Of a stretch of 64,000 nt of DNA, positions 47,650 through 59,938 are shown one piece after another (positions within the stretch are counted from its first letter, which is position 1; each line of letters begins with the position of its first letter). A model generated the notes under the pieces. That model saw only the letters and a list, made by a program, of their open reading frames with translations. It had not been told where the DNA came from and made no database searches. This DNA is from Polytrichum commune (Eukaryota; Streptophyta; Polytrichopsida; Polytrichales; Polytrichaceae), in the NCBI GenBank assembly GCA_950295325.1, contig OX485804.1, positions 4,650,001-4,714,000 on the forward strand. Reading direction: 5' to 3'. The position numbers and the translations under genes are program-made.

Positions 47650-48245
47650 ATGCAATTGGATGCAAGCACGGTAAAGTGGACAAACTTGAACCATGCCTAG
47701 TTTTAAGTGAAAGTCATTCAAAACTATACACTAACTTTGAATTTTGTGTAAAAAAATTCATAGACATTTTAAAAAGCATATTGATCTACAAAGCCAAGCA
47801 ATTTATGATGACAAAAACAATTTCAAGGGAATTCTACATATTTTAGAAGACGATGCAAGTGGTGTGCAAGTAGGTGATATTGAACAAGTAACTATCTATA
47901 ACTTGTTTAAAATACGATAAAATTACATTAAATTGATGCTTTTCTACAAAGTTTTGTGATGATGACCTCAAGTATATAATGAATTCAAGGAATATGAAAA
48001 AAAAATCCAACTTCAAAATATTTAAGGTCATGAAATTTACGTTTAAAACTTGATTCAATCTTGTGCTTTTGAGCATCACTTTTAATAATAAGTTTTGAAG
48101 ATCTCATCTTGATATTCTACATTTGATTATTTAATACATCAATAGAGGTCATCATGAAAAAAATTCCACTTTAATTAGCACTTTGCTACTACTTTTAGGC
48201 CTTTGACCAAAACAAATACAGTTTTAGTATACTGGAGCACTACTT
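47650..48245 (+). repeat. Dispersed repeat, copy 2 (about 600 bp)
   Basis: The stretch is colinear with 11281-11935, same orientation. It lacks the CA microsatellite. The minus-strand frames inside have no recognisable domain. Confidence 0.6.
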
Positions 48246-48634
48246 TGGTCCATTTTACCATGCATGCACCCATTTTTTTCCCCTAAATCTACCATCAAAT
48301 GATCCTTAAGATCATAAGTCCACTTCTTGTTGGTTCCCTTTTGATACCAACATATACCAATCTCCATGATTGATGGATGGTCCATCAAGTCAATTGAATC
48401 CCTATACTCCACCCAACAATTATCAAATTTCCTACACATCCTATAAAACCTAGACCAACAACCTAAACCTTCATTGGAGTTTTATATATATATATAAAGA
48501 ATTCTAGCTTTAGGTGTGTTCAAAGCACAGACTTCACAATCACAACCAAAATTTAACATAGTAACATGAATTGTAGTGGTAAGGAGTTTTGGCTTCATAT
48601 AAATATGCTAGCCTTAATACAAGTCAATTGATCT

Positions 48635-49030
48635 TTAGATGAACTTATATTGCCATTCAATTAACTGGAAAACTTGTGTACTCTTAAAAATTCTAGACTC
48701 CTCTACCTCTACATATGCCACAATGGACTTTACATTAGATTGAGAGAGCATTTCAACATTTTCATGTTCATCAATTAGAACATCCAAGGCATTTTGAAGC
48801 TCACTTTGCAACTCCATATCTTCATGTAAATCATTTTCATCTTGTGACTGCATCAATTCAATCTCTATGACAACATCCATGCACATGTTTGAATTGTCTT
48901 CTTCAACACAACAATTTTTCTTGTTCGCAACTTGTGCATTAGAATCATCAATCAACGTGTGATCGTAATCATACTCCTCATCCTCTGCCATACTTCCAAA
49001 TAAATGAGCCTCAATAAGTGACCCTAGCAT
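48635..49030 (-). CDS. Unidentified acidic ORF (131 codons)
   Basis: I do not recognise this. The frame is strongly acidic: MAEDEEYDYDHTLIDD near the start and many Glu/Asp/Gln through the middle (ENDLHEDMELQSELQNALD). No signal peptide or membrane segment is seen. The composition is unusual for random AT-rich DNA, so it may be an exon or an acidic tail of a transposon protein. Splice sites were not identified. It could also be a chance frame. Confidence 0.25.
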   Translation of the reverse strand: MLGSLIEAHLFGSMAEDEEYDYDHTLIDDSNAQVANKKNCCVEEDNSNMCMDVVIEIELMQSQDENDLHEDMELQSELQNALDVLIDEHENVEMLSQSNVKSIVAYVEVEESRIFKSTQVFQLIEWQYKFI

Positions 49031-49129
49031 ACAAGTACAAATATTGTATATTTTCTAGAGGTCCTCCATATATATATATACATAACTACAAGTTATAATT
49101 TGTGTAGCATATGTATACATATTACGGAA

Positions 49130-50130
49130 AAGTTCAAATTAATACCCCTTTTATGCACTCACATATACTCATATGTGCTATGAGCGGTACATCCCTAGGT
49201 CTTGATAATGGGCAATTTGCAAATGCTCACCAATGGAATAATCTCCTTGCACATTATGGGTTCCTAACTATGAGCAAGGTGATCAACAAAGTCTATACAC
49301 CATAGCTAATGAAAGCATTGAGGACGGGCAATTTCCAAATACTCTACAAGTGTCCATGGGTTCACTTGCACATGGTGGGACCCCCTATGAGCAAGTTGAT
49401 CAATAAAGTTTGTGCAACATCAATGCATACGACATATTTGATGATGGGCAATTTTGAATTTTTCAACAATGTAGTTTAGCCGCACATGGCAATTTGTTGG
49501 CTACAAGCAAGGTGAACAATTAAGTGTACACAACATCGATATCGCTAAGGAAAGTGTTGATGAGAGAGGACTTTCAAATACTCTACCATCCTTGGGTTCA
49601 CTTGAACATGTTGAGATCCTTTATTGGCAAGTTGATCAATAAAGTCTGAACAACATCGACACAAACATATTTGATGATGAGTAATTTTTAGATTTTGTAA
49701 AATGGAAATTATTCGAACATGATGAGATTTTGGCTATGAGCAAGATGATTAACAAATTGTACACAACATCACTAAAAGATTGTTGATGAGGGGCAACTTT
49801 CAAATACTCTACTATCCATGGGCGTACTTGCACATGGTGAGATTTCATATGAGCAAGTTGATCAAGAAATTTTGCGCAACATTGGCACAAACAACATACT
49901 TGATAATGGGTTGATTTCTGAGCAAGATTATGAACAAAGCTTACACAACATTGCAAATAAAAGAGCTTATGCCAAACAACCCACAAAAGCTCAACAATCG
50001 GGTTCACCGGCTTTACATGATGGGGTCTTTGCAGAGCAAGGTGATCAACAACACTTATGCAACATCGCAAACAAAATCGTCGATGTTCATGATGATCAAA
50101 TGTTCATTAATAGCAGAGTTGACAATCATC
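49130..50130 (+). pseudogene. Degenerate tandem-repeat coding array (about 115-bp units)
   Basis: Eight units are marked by TATGAGCAAG(G/T)TGATCAA or a variant at 49269, 49386, 49502, 49622, 49735, 49848, 49929 and 50031: spacing 117, 116, 120, 113, 113, 81 and 102 bases. In the plus strand each unit can read as a 38-39-residue repeat of the type YEQ(V/G)DQ..L.NIAN, then an acidic DDGQF-like step, then LAHG. Stops and frame changes interrupt it, except at 49818-50186, which stays open for 122 codons. No family is recognised. Best read as a decayed repeat-protein gene or coding minisatellite. Confidence 0.5.
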
Positions 50131-50199
50131 ATGAGCAAATGCTCGGTTGTGAAAACGAGGATGCACAATCCATGCCACGGCATTAATATGTGTGATGAG

Positions 50200-51200
50200 T
50201 TTCTTCAAATGTAGATAGTAGATATGCATTCATTGGTGACCAAGCTCAAGGAGACAACCCATTTTGGAGCGATAAATTGGTAGCTTATATGTAAGTTGAG
50301 AAAAATATTTATAATCTATACATTGAGTTTGGTGGTTTGTTTGTTTGATCATTTTGTTGCATATATAATATGAACGTTCTATAATGATCACCGTTGAGAA
50401 GGAGCACCCAATGGTGGTCTATGATTGTTGGGTCGATATCTAGGGATATATTGAATAGAATGAAGACATGGTGTTCATCTGGAGTAAGTAGAAAATTTAA
50501 CGTTCATCGACAAATTGTGTTCATTGGCAATTGACCAAGTAGAAACATGGACCTGTGTTAACAATTGAATCTAGGATGGTGTGTATGATTTGAGCTTGTA
50601 GTCCAATCTCATCGTGACACATGTCTTTTGGTGTGCATTCTTCATTCCAAGCCTTGCCATTAAAGAAAGATGCGCGTAATTTGGATAACTTTCTCCCAGC
50701 ACCCACTTTTATAAGATATCAAACGCACAATTGGTGCAACATTAATAGCACATTTGACTTATTTAGTTCATGCCCATAACTATTTGCATCCTAATTTTGG
50801 AAATCGTTTGAATATCTTAACCTCACCACATACTACTCAATTATAGGTTTTTGATTTTATGCTATGGGCATTAGGCATGTCTACCATACCACTCAAATAT
50901 AGGTTTCCAATTAAGCAAAGTGACTGCGTAAGGCTAATTCCTTGTTCAAATGGCTTTTGTAAGATACTAGATGTGTCTTAAGTGGCTTGTTGTTTAATCG
51001 AACCCCTACATTTGATTGGTATGTGATTCAGTGAGGATCAAAGAGCAAACATCATAAAGACCCATGTTTAAAAGAGATTGAACTACATCTTCAATTATCA
51101 ATAAACTACTCTACACTCAATAGTGAACACAATTGGGAGGACCTATGTATCCAGTTAAGAAATCAACAAAACCTTAACTAAATCAGGGGAGGTCCAATTT
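50200..51200. other. Intergenic, R6 fragments, no gene seen
   Basis: It contains R6 copies at about 50525-50720 (minus) and 50985-51165 (plus). No other feature is supported. Confidence 0.4.
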
Positions 51201-53230
51201 TCAGTCCGGTTTTTGCAGATGTTTCATCATAGATTTGCTAATGCAACACAAGTTTTGTTGTGTAAATCTAATCGGTAGAAGTTGGAGAACATGAAAAACG
51301 AACCAAATAACACCCACATCCTTACCTGAGTCTGTTGTGTTTGTTTCAGAGGTCAGGAAGGGTGTGGACTCTTCGATTGAAAAAGTAAAACAATCTTGAC
51401 AGGACCTCATTAACCTGTGCAACTGGAAAAGATTCCGCTCTGAAACAGTGTTTGATCAGGAATTGAAGATAACCTTGTAAGAGAAAAGACTCGATTGTAA
51501 CATCACAACGATCTCCAGTCCTGTGACATCACATTGAAAGGTATCAATCTCTTCAGTGAGTAAGAAGGGTAACATCATGTAAGTGGGACCATCCACCTAA
51601 AGGCACTCCATCCTTTGCGTCACAAAGACATTCAACAAAGAGGACATAAGACCTATTTCGAGATGTCACATTTGTTGCTGGAGAAACGTTATCACATTTT
51701 TGTTATTAGGCTAACTTCAAATGGCAACACCCGCGGATTTCCTAGATTGAACTTCCCTTGCAAACAAAGGTAGTTCAGAACTCCCCGACCTACAAGAAGG
51801 CATACTTTCAACCAGAAAATCACAGTAAATGCGTGGGAAATGCTCCCTAGTAATTGAAGATTGCCAAGCCAGTATGATTGATATTGCAAGACATTGCAGG
51901 TAAGGTATGTGGCCCTACTGTGGGCACTTCCAACTCAGACAAGTTTGATCTTTGGATCGAATCAGGTGTTGTCCCATCTAGTAAGCAATTGCAAACCACA
52001 AAGATTGTCATTTGAACTCTCAGGAATCAGAGGTGAGATGCAAAAGTTATAAGTGGCCCAAAGACCTGAGGAGCATAACAACTCGAAGGAAATCAAAACT
52101 CAGCATACACACCTAAAATGTTCCAGCCGCAACAGAGCACAAAAAGGTGCAGGATAAAGTCTGAAAAGAGGATGATGCAAACTAATTGAGGAACTAATAC
52201 ATATTAGAAATGCCATTATCAAGGATGAAAGTGGATCTCTATCTAGGTTTATAGTAAAATGATCCTCAAAACTGCACACAGCAGCCGTCTTTCGAGACTT
52301 AAGTTCATGATGTAACATGAATCAGATATAAATAACGGTGACATACTCAAATAATGCAAATATATGGATAGTTCTGTGAGAAAACTTCTAGTAATTACCT
52401 CTTGTAAGGCTGCAACAGACTCCGTGCTGGACTCCAGAGTCCAAGTAGAGAAACTGCACAATGACAACGACAATATTATTCCCATGGTAAGATGAGAGTT
52501 ATATTTTGCGAGTTCTCTACCACATAAAGGAAACATTCAAACATTGGTTTTTGCCTACAAACAAGCCAGGCACAATCATGAATGGCATTTAATGTACACC
52601 GTCTCAAAATACAGGCAGTGCACATAGGAATGATTACACTGAGGGGAAGTGGAATTATGGGAATTGCACATGATTTGAGGGCGACTAGGCTCGCTAGAAT
52701 TGCAATTCCAGCAAAAATGGTTTGAACAAGTGAAAAAATACAAACAATCAGAATATTAAGAACAAAAGTCCTCACACACCACACTGACGATCTTGAAAGT
52801 CTGCAAGTGCATATGATGCATTCCTGACAGCCTTTCTGGGACATTCGTCTCCATCTTCTCCTGCCTTCCACCAGCACTACCCACTCTCACCACCTCAGGT
52901 CTTTCGCGGCTCCCCTAAGGCTCTTGCGCTCTTCCATTTGTATTGGTTCCAGGAAAGACAGTGTTAGAGAGTTCGGCGTCCTGCAAGCAAAGTTGGGGCA
53001 AATTGCAATACTCGCTTGGTGGATGCCATAGCTTGCTATTTGTTGTGCAAGGTTTGGGCTTGAGGCAGAGAGAAAGGGTGCAAACCCAATCACTTGCAAT
53101 TGCAAATGACATACATTGCAACAATATTTTCCTGAGAGGAGGGCGTTTCAGTCGAGGGTTGGGAAGGAAGAGCCTTTCATCCAGGAAGATACACCGCAGT
53201 GCGAGACCATTTAGAGAATCGATCACATAA
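51200..53230 (-). CDS. Probable multi-exon gene, unidentified
   Basis: Several minus-strand pieces look like exons but I could not join them with confidence. From 53226 a frame reads MIDSLNGLALRCIFLDERL and has a basic, hydroxylated start like an organelle presequence. It meets a TAG near 52918, after which the same frame reads on (KMETNVPERLSGMHHMHLQTFKI) to a donor-like ATC|GTCAGT near 52789. Further down, a small exon-like piece (about 52390-52455) is bordered by TTGTGCAG and CAAGAG|GTAATT. No conserved domain was recognised. The in-frame TAG suggests a missed intron, a pseudogene, or that only the later part is coding. Confidence 0.3.
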
Positions 53231-53563
53231 TTTTAAGATAAAACTGAGACAAAACTCAGGACATTCAAAATATTAACAGAGGACATACTGATGGATGAAA
53301 ACATTTACAACAAAGCAAAGAAACGCAAATAGATTCGAGTTATGGAAGGATATAACTTAAGAGCATTAGATGACCAATTTCAAGCACAGTACCTAACTCA
53401 CCACAGAAGTGTTCTGCTCTTCCTGTTCAAGAGGGAGCCCAATAGGAACCAGGATCGAAGGTAGGCTCAAGCATTAAATCATTTATATCATACCTCTCTT
53501 GCTATCCTTGAAGGTAAATTTTGTGCACATTGCATTCCGCTAAATCCTGTTCACTACCTACGA

Positions 53564-56500
53564 CTACCTTTTCTCGTGGTGCAACCTGATCGTCAACTCC
53601 CGAACTGTGGTGACAATACGGGAGAATTCAAAGAAGACAGTAGATTGTTTCCCATCTAGTCCAACACGGGTAACGTGATTACTGCCAGATAGATTGTTAC
53701 ATGGACTTCCACCAACAATTAAATCAAATCCGCCATATTGGTTGACCATGTCCGAGATTTCAGCTCGCCCTAATTCCGCCACATTGTGTATCTTCTGGTT
53801 AAGAATCCCTGTTTGCCTAGTGGCAGCCCACCAAGCTTCCAAACAGCGTCGAATTCCTTCATCAATTTCGACACTTACAACAACTAGAAGCTTGATGCCT
53901 ATCTTGTCGAGTGCCACTTCCGCGCCACCGATGCCAGAAAATAGAGACAACACCTTAATACCCCTCGGGTACAATGGCTTCAAAACTGAAAAGTGAAAGG
54001 CCACAGTGTATACTGAGAAACTGTTGCCCAAGGCTTTATATCTGGCCCTAGCGCTGAGGCAGTTTCTTGAATGGTCCGGAGCAAAGCCCAACATAGCCTG
54101 CAAGATGATGGAGAATGTTTTTGTCAAGCTTCTGTTCGTTTTCCATGTGACTTTTTAGTTAAATTCTTAGATTTATTAAGCTAGGCCTGTGACCACTCTA
54201 GCAAGCAACACAGATAATTGTACCGGTCTGATCTGCCATCAAATTACAGAAAGAGGCAGAGTAGAGATACCTCCTTGCGATGTGTCTGCTCTTTCCTAGG
54301 ATACGGGACGTGAGCGAACACAGGAAAAAAAAAAGACAACAGGAAACGGAGGTGAGCAGGGGGGCGAATGACCTCTATTTCATTCTCTGAGATGGGTGTT
54401 GGGATGTTTGGAGCAGTCCACACCAAGTTCCAATGCCTGCACAGATGAAGGATTTCCCTCTGTTGTTCTGCACTCGGGTTTGCACTTTGTAATGCCGTAC
54501 CCTCCTTAATTTGTAGTTTCTTGGCCAAGAACTCAGACCCCATCCTCGTAGTGATACAATTCAACTTCGTCCGTGGGTCCCATTCAGGCCAAAACGCTTT
54601 TGTGTGTGGCAGGAGCTCCTGTATTGTCATGGGCGGGTCGTCCAGGAGCTTCCTTCTTCCTTCTATAGGGAGATTGTGAATGTAACCCCGGGGCCGGCGA
54701 CACGCGGAGAAATGTAAAGAGTCCACGAACTCTGGCTCCACGTCGAATAAGTGCCTTCGTATCCTCTCCCACTCATCGTTAGGCATGCTCGCTACATTTT
54801 CGAAATAAAAGAAAGGGGCGCCTCTCACATCCGCACTTAAGTATCGTGGTTGCACAGGTCTACCTGGAAGCCCGAATCCGACAGCTCCTTTGTGCTTATC
54901 CACCTTCTCAACTACTTCCTCTTTCATGCGAGGTCTGCCGACTCTAGCGGGGACCTGTCCACGCCGACCCACAAATGTGTTCCCACGAGGAGTTGGCTCT
55001 GACTTCACCCTTGGGCTTCGAACAGGAGTTTCTCTCTGGGAAATGGGGGAATAAGTGATCGGTTCTCGTTTTGCACGAGCACAATCAGTTGGTTCTCGTT
55101 TTACATTGGGTGGGCGGCCCCTTCGCACAATGGTCTTTCGTGCATCCGCTTCTGGGTATCCAAGCTTCCTCTTACCCCTGTTAGCGGTTACATCCTCTGA
55201 TATCTTTTCACGTAGCAATGTCCAGCAAGTCTCTTCCTCCTCCTCTTGGGCCTCTTCATCGGAGCTAGCATCATCATTATCTGACTGTTGAGCAACCAAA
55301 GAAGACTAACATGATGAGTAATTGACACATTGGAAACCCAAAGCTTGGTAAACTACGAAGTAGTAAAACACATCACAAAGGCCATTGCAGAAAGTTGCGA
55401 TTCCGCATTCCAGTATATAGTACTCAACTGAGCTCAATTATTTTGCCTACTTTCATTTTGGATTCAAAGTACCCACCTCGTTCAATTGCCTACCGTGGGC
55501 AGCAAGGAAATCCACAAGATCCACTATCTGATCTTGGTCTGCATTCCACATAGGCGTGTCTGCAAAATCAAAAATCTGTGAGTCATCTGCAGCATCAAGA
55601 ATTGCAAGTGCAATTATATGACAAAGCACAGGTTCTTAAGGGCTGCAATATGGGTTTCTATAGACTCCCTTCCCGATTGGTTGATCCCGATTAGAAATGC
55701 CTCGCAGGAATTTATTGCTGCTTTTAGTGAAGCTCTTGAATATCCATTGTCACAGCTATCCCATTCCAGAAGTAACATCGTAAACTCAGTGGATGACCTT
55801 CGCCATGCGGCTACATCCAAATCAAATACTAAATCCTTATACATTGGCCTCAACCACCAAATCGAGTATACATAACCAGTTTTTCTGAACCGGCAAACTT
55901 ACTGCAAATGAGAATAGCTCTCTCAACAGCCCTTGCTGGGAACCCACACTCCGTCACCAATTTCTCAACAGTGTTCACGTCCTGACTACCTGCCAGGTCC
56001 TGTCAACAACAACAACCCGATTTCCTTCCTCAAAATCAGGTTGTCTTGGGGTGATAATTCTGCAATGTCTATTTATATTAGTAGTTTCACTTAGGTACGG
56101 TGTGAACTGCCGTGCCTGTTGATTCAGAATTATTTCAGAAGGTATAGGTATTAGGGCCAGGCATTGCTGCAAAAGTGAAGTTATGAAATGCATTAGATTA
56201 TGTAGCTGGTAATTATTACTCCGTTGTGTAGTCATATGCTGTGTTCAAAATTGGAGAGCTTTCGGTATGAGGTTGATTTTGTAACCAATGTACCGATGTT
56301 GAAGCTTCTGGGTCTTGCTGAATTTTCGGGGACAAAATATACTCCAACAGCATGTCAGGATCAGCTCCTTCTCCTGTTTGTCATTGATTCCATTATTGCA
56401 ATCAGCAGTGGACTATCCAGATTGTCTTCATATTAAACCTGGAGCTGTTATGGGGCACTTTTCCAACTCAAGGTTCGGACGAGAACAAGTGAATTGCACT

Positions 56501-58830
56501 TAGATTGATAATTGAAAACTTGAGAAAACACTAGGTGCATCTATCAGATACCCAGAAAATTGAGCACATTCACCTAATTCTCTGATGGCCCTCTCAATAA
56601 GATCAGCTGAAAACCCATGGCTGCGCAACATATGACGACAGTCTATCTCAGCTGGAATGTCCCTTTCGGAATGTGAGCCTCCGTTAGCAGTTTCCGTCTT
56701 CTCTCTTTCTGTCCAATTACTTGGGTTCGAATGCCGCCTGAACGCAATTCCTCCATCTTCCTCCTCTGATTCACTTGTAAGAGGATCCAAGTCCTCATTA
56801 TCCTGTTCAGCAGGTCAACATGACAACCCTGTGAAATTATGGAACAACTCTAACGAACCATGACATTGGATTGGAAGAAGAGGCTGTTAAGCATTTCTAA
56901 CAATCATCGACTTGATAAATTGAAAGTTATGTGTACACGGCCTGTGAAATATAAACACTTGCGCTACCTGACACAGAGTAGGAAGACAAACTTACCCAAC
57001 TTGGGTCAAACACCATCTTGTCAAACAGTTTCTTTGTATGTGGTCTTTCATTTACATGAGCGGATCCACTTTCTCTGTTGGAATTATTCCTCTTCTCCTT
57101 TAAGTTGGGGTTCCTGCCTTCTGAAATTTCACGAAGCTTCTGCTGGCCATGGTTCTCATCACGAAAATCGAGCAGAAACTGCAACACTGTAGAATCGTCA
57201 GCTTCAGTCCCTGGAACACACCGACGAGTCCACCGCTCCAATAAGCTCAAGAGTAGAACAAAATGCAAAAAAAACCAATTATTCCATCTATATATTTTCC
57301 TAGCAATAAATGTACCTATCGTTAACTATGTTCGGGGAAAACCGACGGCTAGTTCATTATCAGCCGATGGATTTCCCCTCATGGCCGGTCCAAATTTCCA
57401 ACCATCGGATGGCAATCCGACTGTAATTTCAATCCTCCGGCAATTAGCCGATGAACCAGAAAATGTCCTGTAGCCGATTCTTCTTGTGAGTTACTGGATT
57501 TCAGCCGGAAGCATCCAGAGCGCTATTTGTCTGGGGCATCTGATGATGCACTTGAGGAAGTACCCTAAACCTTAAACTTTTTGAATTATGCAACCTTTCC
57601 ATGACCAAATCCAATTGCTTCTATGAAGAATTGGGGGACCCTTGGCCTTCAAGCGGTGAAGGCATTGCTAGGTTCAATTCCTGCCAAGGATATTAACTCT
57701 TCAAATGTAAAGTTTTGAACATGCCTTTCTTTTCACTTATTCAAGATTTTGTACTAAGAAATGATTTCTAATAAATTTTCATACATTTTTAAACAATTAG
57801 TGCCGATATGAATTCCATTTAATCGGATATTGGCCAATGAAAATATGAAAATATAGGCAATTGGCCGATTGATTTTACAAAAGACCGGCTCTTGCCGATG
57901 TAAATTGGAAAATCCGACCCTTCGTAGCAACTACCGGCAATTAGCCACTAAGGCTTCAAAAACTTCCCGAACTCTGATCGTGAAGGCCATATGAATGGTT
58001 CAGATTTTGAAGCTCCGTCTATTTCAATGCTCATGTTCTATTGTCAGAGTAGTTTACGCATGATTTATCTATGCAGGTGGGTTCATCCATTTCTTCTTTC
58101 CCAATATAGAAAAGTGGAAGAGCACTGACCATGCATCAGACTGAAGGCCCGTTGGATGAGCTCTGCAGAGAAACCCATGTCCAGAAACCTAGTTTCTCTG
58201 TTTCTGGTTCTTGATTGAGAAGCAGGCCTATCTTCATCCTGTGCAACCCAGTACAACTATCAGTTAAACGTATGATATTGTGTCCCAGTATGTAAGTATC
58301 TAATCTACAGAGAATATATGTATATGTATATGTGTATAAAAATTATCAACGAAAGTCAATTGGAGCTCCTCAAACCGCAAGCTTATAAGGTGTACCTTTG
58401 AAATTTCTTTCCCACTAACAGCGCCTCTCTCTTCATAACCACCATCTTCCAACTTAACCCTCGCTTGTGGCTCGTCTCTTCCACGACCGCAATTTTTGGG
58501 TCTGGAGCTTTCACCTTCGTAATTTCCTCCTCCATTGCAGATTTCAGCGTTATCGGTTTGAAATAACTTACATATTGGATCTTGCCATCCCTCTTCATGA
58601 AGGTGTGCCTTATTTTCAGACACATTGATGGGCTCTTCTTCCGAAGTGATATGTTCCACTTTGACAGGCTTGAATGTCACTTTTTTGACGGGAATCTGTG
58701 ACTTAATATTTCCATTTGAAACCTGCGACTTATATCCATTTGAGAAAGAAGTTAGGGCAATTGAACCCCTTCTTTTGATCTCCTGTATCCATTCCTCCAG
58801 AGCGTCCGAGTCTTCATCACTCGAGACCAT
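53564..58830 (-). CDS. DRM: DRM-type de novo DNA methyltransferase, 9 exons
   Basis: Methylates cytosine C5 in the nucleus under small-RNA guidance. Exons (minus strand): 58396-58830, 58130-58238, 56996-57210, 56574-56802, 56294-56373, 55903-55981, 55477-55559, 54373-55284, 53564-54097. All junctions are GT-AG and all phases agree, giving 891 residues. UBA-like units: RFLDMGFSAELIQRAF (about 162-177), HMLRSHGFSADLIERAI (about 310-326) and LVTECGFPARAVERAI (about 364-379). Catalytic motifs are in the rearranged DRM order: motif VI FENV (571-574), then GNSFSVYTVA (motif X), LSLFSGIGGAE (motif I, 764-774), then GGSPCNNLSGSN with catalytic Cys847. The linker 460-535 is basic with RRGRPP and VGRPR (AT-hook-like). 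It is longer than Arabidopsis DRM2 (626 residues as I recall). Uncertain: the start (Met at 58830 or an upstream exon), the acceptor of exon 6 (18 nt longer possible) and the donor of exon 8. Introns hold a repeat. Confidence 0.9.
57327..57975. mobile_element. Transposon-like insertion in a DRM intron with repeated GCCGAT motifs
   Basis: The ends GTTCGGGGAAAACC and its near-complement TTCCCGAAC (about 57973) look like short TIRs. In between, AGCCGAT, GGCCGAT, TGCCGAT and their complements recur about a dozen times, mostly near both ends, as transposase-binding subterminal repeats do. It lies in the intron between DRM exons 2 and 3. Superfamily and target duplication not resolved. Confidence 0.5.
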
Positions 58831-58944
58831 GTCCTGCTATCGCCAGGTATGTCGCATCAGTAATTGCCTAATTCTTCCAGGCCATTTGATCTAAATTTAG
58901 GCATCGGTAAGGAACATAATCAGCAATGCTGTGCAATAACCTAC

Positions 58945-59081
58945 CTCGGAGTTGATAGCACCTCGGGCAACACCCTTAGCATGCACGGTCCTCACACCTG
59001 AATCAACAAATTTCCGAATCACAAATTTCCACTGAGTTTTTGCTTCTGGTTTCGACCTGGAGGAGGTGCTTACATCAGTAT
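58945..59081 (-). CDS. Candidate exon upstream of DRM
   Basis: The open stretch reads RSKPEAKTQWKFVIRKFVDS, then HAKGVARGAINSE, and ends at a good donor (CCGAG|GTAGGT). A candidate acceptor, CCTCCTCCAG, lies at about 59063-59072. The next acceptor candidate (ATAGCAG|GACATGG) would join it in frame to the DRM Met at 58830, so it could be the true N-terminus of DRM or the end of another gene. No ATG was found in the exon itself. Confidence 0.35.
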
Positions 59082-59653
59082 GGTAGTGATTCAATGCACT
59101 ACTTTACGAACATGATTTGAGAATCCTGCCTTTGAGGCCAGAAAATCCTCTGTTTTCTGAAAAACTTTACACACAGTTGCATGTCATTCAATTGAAATCC
59201 TTCTTCCTGGATATAATTAAGTCTTACTTCACTTGAAAAGAAAGTTCAAATGCTACATTTTCAAAAAACCTTCGAAGAGAGCACAGAGAGACTAGAGCTG
59301 GCAGGAGGCTTGTGTTGAGACGGAAGTAATTACTTAATTCCGGACACATGATATATAAGCGCAACCAGATTTGATAATACCTTTGCATGAAACAACTGAC
59401 GGCGTATTGAAATCAATAGATAAATATCTTAATCATCCGCCATCGCTCCAGCTGTATCTGACCTTAAATCCCAGCCAACCAAGATCGAAGGTGGTCCGCC
59501 CGGTGGAATTAAATGATGAGATATAATTCTGCCGGTCATGTAATATTATCAAGGTTAGGGACTTTGGTACAAAAAAAGCATCCGCTAGTAATTTGATTAA
59601 TAATCTGGGCAGTGCAAGCACGATGACTATAACCAATGCGGAGGAGGTCAGTA

Positions 59654-59938
59654 CTTACCAAATTGTGTGCAAGCTGTTCTGTATCCCGGCGTGGTCATCA
59701 ACACCGAAGGCGTCGAAATTATAACCGAAATGAAAAGCATCCGCCACTCGAGACTGCCGTCATCTCCGGAGCAAACAAATTGCAGAGTGGCATGGGCAAA
59801 TCTAGGAGTGTAACTCGGCGAGGACTGAAAACTCCAATTGAAAGAAATTTTTGTAGACCTTAGCATTACTTCGTCCTTATACACTGAACAAACGATCGAA
59901 GCTGTAGAAAAGAAGCCCGGCCGAACGGTCCACCTCAA
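59654..59938 (-). CDS. Candidate exon, unidentified membrane-type protein
   Basis: The frame includes KDEVMLRSTKISFNW, SYTPRFAHATLQF and a hydrophobic run, MLFISVIISTPSVLMTT. It ends at a good donor (AATTTG|GTAAGT, near 59654). The sequence from about SFNW to VLMT is repeated, decayed and inverted at 63360-63500, which supports it having been a real unit. Function unknown. I could not join it in phase to neighbouring candidate exons. Confidence 0.4.

Noticed and set aside
53694-53996. 100-codon plus frame antisense to DRM exon 9
   Set aside because: Shadow of the methyltransferase catalytic exon.
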